Below, piece by piece: positions 1-4,836 of a stretch of DNA of 5,400 bases (position 1 is its first letter; each line of letters opens with the position of its first letter). The stretch covers positions 1 through 5,400 of the forward strand of contig JBFLYE010000063.1 of the NCBI GenBank assembly GCA_040756715.1, in the 5' to 3' direction. This DNA is from a bacterium. GTDB lineage: Bacteria; UBA9089; UBA9088. The notes under the pieces are model-generated. The model was given only the letters and a program-made list of their open reading frames with translations, had not been told where the DNA came from and searched no databases. Both the position numbers and the translations under genes were made by a program.

Positions 1-122
1 TAAAACTTAACCTTCAATTCAAAATTCAAAATTTAGAATTCAAAATTTCTTAAAAGGTGGATGAATTTTTAAACAGATAAACACACACTATCTATTTTTG
101 CACTAAGTGATGGAAGATACTA
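1..122 (-). mobile_element. MITE-like element copy 1, inverted, cut by the window edge
   Basis: This is a partial copy of the small repeat seen again at about 1165-1343 and 2756-2992, here in reverse orientation. Its reverse complement matches copy 3 over about 120 bases with only a handful of differences, including two single-T indels. It contains the terminal repeat (103-122), the subterminal CTATTTTTGCACTAAG block, and one arm of the internal AT-rich inverted repeat (11-42). The terminus TACTA ends at 122 and is followed by TA (123-124), the expected target duplication; the A of that TA is also the A of the permease ATG. The other half lies outside the window. No coding capacity is visible. 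The high similarity to copy 3 suggests fairly recent spread. Confidence 0.85.
112..116 (+). promoter_or_regulatory. Shine-Dalgarno-like site supplied by the MITE end
   Basis: GGAAG lies seven bases before the ATG at 124 and belongs to the terminal repeat of element copy 1. The insertion therefore appears to have replaced the native ribosome-binding region of the permease gene with its own purine-rich end. The match and spacing are seen directly; use by ribosomes is inferred. Confidence 0.45.
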
Positions 123-123
123 T

Positions 124-1140
124 ATGTTTCTTCTTTCCCTAAAGAGGCTTATAAGACATAGATTGGCAATGATTTCTTTAGGAATCCTTGGCTTTCTCTA
201 CATCCTTGCCATATTCGCCGATTTCTTTGCTTGCTATCATTATGACTATGAAAAAAGGGATAAAGCATACCATCCACCTGTTAAAATTTATTTTATTAAA
301 GATGGAAAAATAACATTTCCCTTTGTCTATGAATATAAAATGACTTGGAAGAATTACAAGAGGGTATGGCTTCCCGACAAAACAAAGCCCTATTTTCTAA
401 AGCTATTCTTTAAAGGAAGGCTATTTGGGGTAGAAGAACCTGCAATGCTTTATCTTTTAGGCTCTGATTGGAATGGAAGGGATATATTATCAAGGCTTAT
501 ATATGGTGCAAGAATCTCATTATCTATTGGCATAATTGGCGTCCTTATTTCCTTCTCATTAGGCCTTCTTATGGGAGGCATATCAGGCTATTTTGGAGGA
601 TGGATAGATACAGCAATTATGAGAACTGTTGAACTTATTATGAGCTTTCCCGCCTTTTATTTGTTGCTTAGCTTAAGGGCAATATTCCCTTTAGACCTTC
701 CCTCCTACCAGGTTTATATTATGATTGTTGTAATCTTAAGCTTCATTGAATGGGGAGGGATTGCAAGGATAATAAGGGGGATGGTTTTGTCAATAAGGGA
801 AAAGGAGTTTATCCTGGCAGAAAAGGCATTGGGTGCATCATCTTTAAGGATAATTCTCTCCCACATCCTTCCAAATACCCTTTCATATGTCATTGTCGCT
901 GCAGGACTCTCTATTCCATCATATATCCTTTCAGAATCTGCCCTATCTATGATCGGGCTTGGAATAAATGAGCCCTGGCCCTCTTGGGGAAATATGCTCT
1001 CTCGGGCAATGGATTATTCTGTTTTATCCTCCTGCTTTTGGATATTATCACCGGGCTTTCTTATCTTTGTTTCTGTCCTGTCATTTAACCTTTTATCTGA
1101 TGGCTTAAGGGATGCCTTTGACCCAAGGGCTATATTTTAA
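124..1140 (+). CDS. Dipeptide/oligopeptide ABC transporter permease, DppC/OppC type
   Basis: This is an inner-membrane permease subunit of a peptide (or nickel/oligosaccharide) ABC importer. It normally pairs with a DppB-type permease, two ATPases and a binding protein. The N-terminal OppC_N-like segment has TM1 at about residues 14-35. The conserved GSDWNGRDILSRLIYG block is at 113-128, and the BPD_transp_1 permease domain spans about 130-335. The EAA loop that contacts the ATPase is at 233-251 (EKALGASS...HILPN), followed by SMIGLGI (275-281) and SDGLRDAFDPR (325-335). At 338 residues it is longer than usual (about 280-310), because the loop between TM1 and the GSD block is extended (residues 36-112). 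The ATG directly abuts element copy 1, so the native upstream region, and possibly a few N-terminal residues, are gone; the MFLLSLKRL start nevertheless looks typical. A dppB partner may lie left of the window. Transported substrate cannot be assigned. Confidence 0.93.
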   Translation: MFLLSLKRLIRHRLAMISLGILGFLYILAIFADFFACYHYDYEKRDKAYHPPVKIYFIKDGKITFPFVYEYKMTWKNYKRVWLPDKTKPYFLKLFFKGRLFGVEEPAMLYLLGSDWNGRDILSRLIYGARISLSIGIIGVLISFSLGLLMGGISGYFGGWIDTAIMRTVELIMSFPAFYLLLSLRAIFPLDLPSYQVYIMIVVILSFIEWGGIARIIRGMVLSIREKEFILAEKALGASSLRIILSHILPNTLSYVIVAAGLSIPSYILSESALSMIGLGINEPWPSWGNMLSRAMDYSVLSSCFWILSPGFLIFVSVLSFNLLSDGLRDAFDPRAIF

Positions 1141-1164
1141 GAAAGGTAAGAAAAAATACCTTTA

Positions 1165-1343
1165 TGAAAGGATCTTCCCTCACTTAGTGCAAAAATAGAT
1201 AGGGTTTATGTTTATTTAAGAAATTTTGAATTCTAAATTTTGAATTTTGGATTGAAGGTTAAGTTTTATAAAATTTTTCCCCTTTTAATTCAAAATTCAA
1301 CATTCAAAATTCAAAATTTTATAAAGCGTTATGGAATTAACTA
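1165..1343 (+). mobile_element. MITE-like element copy 2, internally deleted
   Basis: This is a second copy of the same repeat, in the orientation of copy 3, filling the gap between two convergent gene ends. The right end (GCGTTATGGAATTAACTA) is intact and followed by TA (1344-1345). The left end is diverged (GGATCTTCCCTCACTTAGTG instead of a TAGTATCTTCC start), so its exact left boundary is uncertain, near 1165. Compared with copy 3 it lacks about 22 bases (equivalent to 2803-2824) and 39 bases (equivalent to 2937-2975). The second gap lies exactly between two TAAAG direct repeats. The internal inverted repeat is retained (arms 1227-1258 and 1281-1313) and could act as a hairpin between the facing genes. 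Confidence 0.8.
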
Positions 1344-1351
1344 TATAATCC

Positions 1352-2506
1352 TTATTCCTCCCTTAATGCATCAGAAAGGGAAATTTTTGAGGCAAAGAGG
1401 GCTGGATACACAGAAAAAATAATAGAAAGAATAAAGGAAGAAAAAGAAATCCAGAGAATAGAATGTGTAGAAATGGCAAAGGGAAGGGAGGAGATATAAT
1501 AGACATCCCCTGGAAGCTTAATAAGAAAGGGGATAAACTTTCCAATTAAAAGCCCAAAAGAGGTTCCCATGGTTGTTCCCAAAAAACCAATTATTCCTCC
1601 CTCAATAAGGAAGATCAAGGCAATTGAGGCTTTTCCTGCTCCAAGTAGCCTCAATATCCCAATTTCCCTCTTTTTCCTTATAATGGTTATGGTTAATAAA
1701 GAAAAGAGGGAAAATAAAGAAACCAAAAGGATAATTAAGAGGATAATTGCCATTACCTTTTTCTCAAGCCTTATTGCATCAAAGAGGCTTTTATTAAGCT
1801 CATTGTATGTCCTTATTAAAAGCTCCTTTGGTAGCATTCTACACAGCCTCTCCTTTACCTCCTCTGCTTTTGAGACATCCGATAATTTTATCCCTATCCC
1901 AGAGACACCCTCAATTCCAAAGATTCTCTTTGCCGAGAATAGGGTTATATAGGAAATAGAGCTATCTACATCATACATTCCCGAGGTAAAGATTCCACAA
2001 ACCCTAAAATCAAAAGCCTTTGGCATTGCCAGGTCCTTTGCTGTAATTAAAGAAACAGAGTCGCCAATATTAGCTTGGATATTAAAGGCAAGCTCATTTC
2101 CAAGAAGAATAGAATTTTCATCTTTTAAATTCTCTCCACTTATCTCTATTCCCTCTGGTTTATCCAGACCTAAAACAATCCCGCCCGATGCTGTTTTTCC
2201 CTTAAATATTGCCTTTTGTTCAATATAGGGAAAGATGCTTGTAATCTTAAGATCCTCTATTCTTTGCAAGATTTCCTCGTAATTCTCAATGTAGTTCTCA
2301 ATATGGGTTATTCTAATATGGGGGGATGTTCCCACAATCCTTTTTTTAAGCTCTCTTTCAAACCCATTCATTACGCCCAAGACAACAATTAAAGAGGAAA
2401 CACCAAGGGCGATTAAGAAAATGGAAATAAGGCTAATAATAAAAAAGATTCTTTCCCCTTTTTTTCCAAAGATATTTCTTAAGGCAATGAGGAATCTAAA
2501 ATCCAA
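1352..2506 (-). CDS. LolC/LolE-type lipoprotein-release ABC permease
   Basis: This is a type VII (MacB-fold) ABC transporter permease of the LolC/LolE family, which with the LolD ATPase extracts lipoproteins from the inner membrane for transfer to the outer membrane. There is one N-terminal membrane helix (about 20-44), then the family motif VMNGFERELKKRIVG (45-59), then a periplasmic domain (about 60-245). The C-terminal FtsX domain has three helices (about 251-276, 295-325 and 350-372), and the LPGDVYYISSLP stretch (331-342) is typical of LolC/E. Length (384) is slightly below the usual 400 or so. The start is a TTG at 2504-2506. An in-frame TGA lies two codons upstream and the next ATG would remove TM1. 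It overlaps the protease-fragment stop by 11 bases, so translation is probably coupled. No lolD is in the window; the gene ends facing the dppC-type gene. C or E cannot be distinguished. Confidence 0.9.
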   Translation of the reverse strand: MDFRFLIALRNIFGKKGERIFFIISLISIFLIALGVSSLIVVLGVMNGFERELKKRIVGTSPHIRITHIENYIENYEEILQRIEDLKITSIFPYIEQKAIFKGKTASGGIVLGLDKPEGIEISGENLKDENSILLGNELAFNIQANIGDSVSLITAKDLAMPKAFDFRVCGIFTSGMYDVDSSISYITLFSAKRIFGIEGVSGIGIKLSDVSKAEEVKERLCRMLPKELLIRTYNELNKSLFDAIRLEKKVMAIILLIILLVSLFSLFSLLTITIIRKKREIGILRLLGAGKASIALIFLIEGGIIGFLGTTMGTSFGLLIGKFIPFLIKLPGDVYYISSLPFAISTHSILWISFSSFILSIIFSVYPALFASKISLSDALREE

Positions 2507-2768
2507 ATTTCAAGTCCATTCTCTTTATATGGAGAAGGCGATCTCCTAGCATATCAACAGCAGCTTGAGACTGCTCAAGGACTATATAGCCTATTAAAGG
2601 CTCATAAAAGCCATCTTCTGGTTCCATATCCACAAAAACAACCTCGCTGTAAATCTTCCGAAATCCCTCTATTTGAATCTCTACAGGGCCATAAATTTTA
2701 CCCTTAATTGTAGCTTGAGTAGCTGTTTCTAATTCTACCTCTTCAATTAAATTTATAGTATCTTCCAT
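2496..2768 (-). CDS. Open C-terminal protease fragment with a start codon from the MITE
   Basis: This is a 90-residue open frame. Its first five residues (MEDTI) come from the terminal repeat and target TA of element copy 3; residues 6-90 are the C-terminal half of the aspartyl protease. VELETATQ (11-18), YGPVEIQIEGFR (26-37) and EPLIGYIVLEQSQAAVD (56-72) are visible. LIG (58-60) fits the hydrophobic-hydrophobic-Gly element that follows the active site in retropepsins. The catalytic DTG is absent, so the fragment cannot be a protease alone. No Shine-Dalgarno site precedes the ATG. If translated, it would keep ribosomes moving into the overlapping lolC-type start at 2506, so the frame could matter for coupling rather than for its product. 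It may equally be untranslated debris. Confidence 0.55.
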   Translation of the reverse strand: MEDTINLIEEVELETATQATIKGKIYGPVEIQIEGFRKIYSEVVFVDMEPEDGFYEPLIGYIVLEQSQAAVDMLGDRLLHIKRMDLKFGF

Positions 2769-2992
2769 TACTTAGTGCAAAAATAGATAGGGTTGTGTTT
2801 ATCTGTTAAAAATTCATCCACCTTTTAAGAAATTTTGAATTCTAAATTTTGAATTTTGAATTGAAGGTTTAAGTTTTATAAAATTTTTTCCCTTTTAATT
2901 CAAAATTCAACATTCAAAATTCATAATTTTATAAAGTTTTCCTTAAGATTATCTAAACACATACATTTTGTAAAGCGTTATGGAATTAACTA
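2756..2992 (+). mobile_element. Complete 237-bp MITE-like element, copy 3, with TA duplication
   Basis: This is a non-autonomous element bounded by TA at 2754-2755 and 2993-2994. The terminal inverted repeats match at 18 of 27 positions: TAGT, then three mismatches, TTCCAT, then AC, a variable stretch, and CAAAA. Inside is a long imperfect inverted repeat (2836-2867 against 2891-2923) built from AATTTTGAATT-like units around an AT-rich centre. Subterminal blocks containing TGTGTTTA also recur in inverted orientation. It has no transposase or other ORF. The in-frame repair of the host gene on removing element plus TA fixes the boundaries. A TA target is characteristic of IS630/Tc1-mariner transposases, so a related autonomous element may exist elsewhere in the genome; that assignment is inferred. 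Confidence 0.88.
2836..2923. repeat. Internal inverted repeat (AT-rich hairpin) of MITE copy 3
   Basis: The arms at 2836-2867 and 2891-2923 are complementary over about 32 bases with a few mismatches, around a 23-base AT-rich loop. The same structure occurs in copy 2 (1227-1258 with 1281-1313), and one arm is present in copy 1 (11-42). As RNA it would form a long A-U-rich hairpin in transcripts of the host operon. It could affect termination or RNA stability, but its GC content is too low for me to call it a terminator. Confidence 0.7.
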
Positions 2993-3130
2993 TAATTCTC
3001 CTAGCCTTTCTTTCCATACACTTGGAAGAATCATATAAGCTGCACCTGTATCTACCAGAGCATCGCACTGGAGAGATTTTTCTGGATTTACTGCATTAGT
3101 AATCCTTAATGAGGTAACAATTCTTCCCAT
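2990..3130 (-). CDS. N-terminal fragment of the aspartyl protease, ended by a MITE stop codon
   Basis: This 46-residue open frame begins MGRIVTSLRITN and contains the catalytic motif DALVDTGAAYMILP (Asp27, Thr28, Gly29). It then runs through WKERLGEL and stops at a TAG formed by the terminal repeat of element copy 3. The ATG (3128-3130) lies within the last codons of the aldolase-family gene, in another frame, giving a 25-base overlap. No Shine-Dalgarno site is obvious, so translation was probably coupled to the upstream gene. It carries the active-site loop but lacks the rest of the fold, so the peptide is unlikely to be stable or active. Confidence 0.7.
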   Translation of the reverse strand: MGRIVTSLRITNAVNPEKSLQCDALVDTGAAYMILPSVWKERLGEL

Positions 3131-4533
3131 TGTTTAAGTATTTCTGGAAAGGGTTTTGGATAATAGAGGGGTTTGAAAAGAGAGGTAAGTTTGTCTGTAT
3201 TATCTACCTTAAGCAGCTTAAAGATTTCTAAAAATTTCTCGCTTAATTTTTCCCTTATATTTTTCTTTATCTCCTCATCTAGCTCAAAGAATTCCTTTTT
3301 AAATGGGCCAAAGCCCTTTTTCCTTGTTTTGTAGAGAAATTGGGTTTCTGTCTCTTCCTCCTTCATCTCTTTCTTGCAGGCTTCCTTTAGGTAGCTATAA
3401 ATTTTTTCCCTAAAGTCATCTGGGATAAGGTTATAGACCATATTCTGAAATTCTGTGGCAAGGTGAACCTCACATACATCTGTTTCTGGAAATTTATTGA
3501 AGAGCTCAAGAGGAAGGGTTGATGCACCATGCTGGACAGTGCCAGCCAGCTTATATTCCTTTGAAACCCTTGAGAGGACATCTAATGTATTAAAATCAAG
3601 CTTTACATCAGCTACGCCGCCAGAGGGAAGGGGAATTCCTCCATGAACCGTGCCTGTTTGAACCGCCATTTTTGAAATGCCGATATTTATCCCACGCTTT
3701 TTAATTTCTTCAAGATAGCCCCTCATATATTCCCTTAGCTCCTCTTCGTTTGAATTTTTCCCCCCTATTTCACCTATTTCTCCACCCAAAGAGACATTTA
3801 TCCCTTTTGGCTCAATCTTTCTTATATATTCTGTAAGCTCTGCGGCAGATGTAAAATTATTCCTTTGCTGCTCATAAACATTTGGCTGGGAAAGGTCAAC
3901 CAGAACAGATGTATCAAGGTCTATATTGTAAAATCCAGCCTCGATTACATCCTTTATTAAAGCCTTTACATTCTCTATATCCTGTGGAATTTTCCTTCTT
4001 ATCTGGAAGTGGTCTCCCTGAATAAATACGGGAAAAGATATACCCTCCTTTATCCCTGCCCCTATAATTGATGTAGCATATTCATCGCCTGACTGCTCGG
4101 TATATTCCATCTCACTCCTTGCAATCTCAAAGATAAAGAGAAAGGAATTAGCAATTTTAGAAGCAGAGAATACAGCCCTTGCTGTATCATAGGTAAGGCC
4201 CCTGATATTAATTGCAGGAACAGTAATGTTTGGAAATTTCCCTTCACCCTTTTCAGCATAGAATGGATATATGGATGATGGGATTATTCCAAGGTTATAA
4301 CCTATCTCCCTGATAAGCCACCGAGATGCACTTTTTATTGAGGTGTCTTCATTAAAGAGGCTGTTATAGACAAGGGAATCAATGAGCTCATTCCTTATGG
4401 CTTCAATATCCAAAACAGTTGCCCTTTCCCCTTTTATCCCTATTTTCCCTAAAATAGCCTCTAAAAATCCTTTTTTATCGTAGGTTTTATTCATAATTAC
4501 AAAGTATACCTTAAAAGAAATATTTTTGTCCAT
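3106..4533 (-). CDS. Class II (zinc-dependent) aldolase-family protein, extended form
   Basis: This is a TIM-barrel protein of the class II fructose-bisphosphate/tagatose-bisphosphate aldolase superfamily. Such enzymes cleave ketose bisphosphates to dihydroxyacetone phosphate and an aldehyde using zinc. Motifs in order are GDH (173-175; catalytic Asp174 and zinc His175), IDLDTS (204-209), GGEIGEIGG (250-258; Glu252), GTVHGG (294-299; His297) and QHGAST (334-339; His335). Three candidate zinc histidines are thus present. The KxNxxT-type segment reads VHLATE (356-361), with His in place of the usual Asn. At 475 residues it is well above the roughly 280-360 of ordinary class II aldolases, with about 100 extra N-terminal residues and a charged C-terminal tail (about 375-475). 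A GatZ-like role (about 420 residues) is the main alternative. The start could be Met1 or Met14 (4494); neither has a well-placed ribosome site. It heads the operon. Confidence 0.82.
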   Translation of the reverse strand: MDKNISFKVYFVIMNKTYDKKGFLEAILGKIGIKGERATVLDIEAIRNELIDSLVYNSLFNEDTSIKSASRWLIREIGYNLGIIPSSIYPFYAEKGEGKFPNITVPAINIRGLTYDTARAVFSASKIANSFLFIFEIARSEMEYTEQSGDEYATSIIGAGIKEGISFPVFIQGDHFQIRRKIPQDIENVKALIKDVIEAGFYNIDLDTSVLVDLSQPNVYEQQRNNFTSAAELTEYIRKIEPKGINVSLGGEIGEIGGKNSNEEELREYMRGYLEEIKKRGINIGISKMAVQTGTVHGGIPLPSGGVADVKLDFNTLDVLSRVSKEYKLAGTVQHGASTLPLELFNKFPETDVCEVHLATEFQNMVYNLIPDDFREKIYSYLKEACKKEMKEEETETQFLYKTRKKGFGPFKKEFFELDEEIKKNIREKLSEKFLEIFKLLKVDNTDKLTSLFKPLYYPKPFPEILKQWEELLPH

Positions 4534-4587
4534 TACCTTTTTTATAACAATAAAAAATTTCTTGAAAAATTTTCTTGCAAAAGTTTG

Positions 4588-4616
4588 TTGTCAAGTTTCT
4601 ATCTATAATTTATAAT
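4588..4616 (+). promoter_or_regulatory. Sigma-70-type promoter upstream of trpF
   Basis: TTGTCA (4588-4593), a 17-base spacer and TATAAT (4611-4616) give a near-consensus housekeeping promoter on the plus strand. Transcription would start near 4622, leaving a leader of about 215 bases before trpF. On the opposite strand TTGACA (4594-4589) overlaps the same -35 box but has only a poor AATTTT -10 at 17 bases. The divergent aldolase operon may therefore share or compete for this site. Confidence 0.6.
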
Positions 4617-4618
4617 CT

Positions 4619-4781
4619 ATGCAAGCATCTTTAGTTAAACAGAAAGAAAAGCATATCTTAAAAGAGAAAGAAGAATTGGGTGGTAATTTGGACATTCAAC
4701 CCCTCTGATGAATTAATCGTAAGGAAAAGTATAAATTTAAAGGCAGGAGCCTTAAAAAAGGGGCTAAATAAATTGGCTTAA
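4619..4781 (+). other. Two overlapping short reading frames in the trpF leader
   Basis: An ATG at 4619 opens 29 codons (MQASLVKQKEKHILKEKE...), rich in Lys and Glu, ending at 4708. It sits so close to the promoter that its mRNA would be leaderless or nearly so. In the +1-shifted frame a GTG at 4680 opens 33 codons (ending LKKGLNKLA) and stops at 4781. Neither has a convincing ribosome site and I recognise neither product. They may be chance frames in AT-rich DNA, the two halves of a decayed small gene, or leader peptides. Upstream of the GTG, the second frame reads N-W-V-V-I-W, with two Trp codons. Confidence 0.2.
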
Positions 4782-4815
4782 TGGCCAAAGCCCTAGGTTG
4801 AAGATTAAGTTTTTT
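4736..4815 (+). promoter_or_regulatory. Structured leader RNA candidate upstream of trpF
   Basis: Three pairings are visible. AAGGC-AGGA-GCCTT (4740-4753) forms a compact hairpin extendable across an A-A mismatch. TTGGC-TTAATG-GCCAA (4773-4788) is enclosed by GGGCT (4761-4765) with AGCCC (4789-4793). The alternative CTTAAT (4777-4782) with ATTAAG (4804-4809) leads straight into six Ts (4810-4815). The last two cannot coexist, as in an attenuator, but the six-base AT-rich stem is a weak terminator. I recognise no known riboswitch or complete T-box motif. Confidence 0.35.
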
Positions 4816-4836
4816 AGTTTAAGTTTTTATTTTGCT

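Larger units (their letters stand above)
2496..3130 (-). pseudogene. Retropepsin-like (clan AA) aspartyl protease gene, split by a MITE
   Basis: Two fragments of one gene flank element copy 3. The N-terminal part (3130 to 2993) holds the catalytic DTGA. The C-terminal part (2753 to 2496) holds the second half of the fold, with EPLIGYIVLEQ. Deleting 2756-2992 plus one TA copy joins them as gaa tta aat tta att gaa (E-L-N-L-I-E), in frame, giving about 131 residues, a normal size for this family of small homodimeric proteases. Removing the element without one TA, or assuming a four-base TATA duplication, gives a stop codon at the junction. The ancestral gene overlapped the aldolase gene upstream by 25 bases and the lolC-type gene downstream by 11. 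The biological role of these bacterial proteases is poorly known. I am confident in the broken-gene reading, less so in the exact protease subfamily. Confidence 0.88.

Noticed and set aside
98-126. A TTGCAC / TATATG promoter-like pair at the inner end of element copy 1
   Set aside because: Transcription would begin downstream of the permease ATG, so it could not supply that start codon. The -10 match is also weak.
750-971. A 73-codon frame inside the permease gene
   Set aside because: It is another frame of a well-supported conserved gene and has no recognisable content.
1240-1422. A 60-codon plus-strand frame starting in the element
   Set aside because: It reads through the AT-rich repeat and into the antisense of the lolC-type 3' end; low-complexity N/F/I/K composition.
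1569-1952. A 127-codon plus-strand open frame opposite the lolC-type gene
   Set aside because: It lies wholly antisense to a clearly conserved permease, and its composition is the complement of hydrophobic codons. No family motif or ribosome site.
2831-2930. Possible CRISPR or tandem-repeat array from AATTCAAAATTC-like units
   Set aside because: The units are 7-14 bases, directly abutting and arranged as an inverted repeat inside a dispersed element. There are no uniform spacers and no cas genes.
3387-4259. Short minus-strand frames within the aldolase-family gene
   Set aside because: They are alternate-frame shadows of a continuous protein with family motifs in order.
4676-4705. GGGTGG...CAACCC resembling part of a T-box antiterminator
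   Set aside because: Only a GGGTGG-like core is present, with a four-base stem. The conserved T-box bulge sequence and a specifier stem are not visible.
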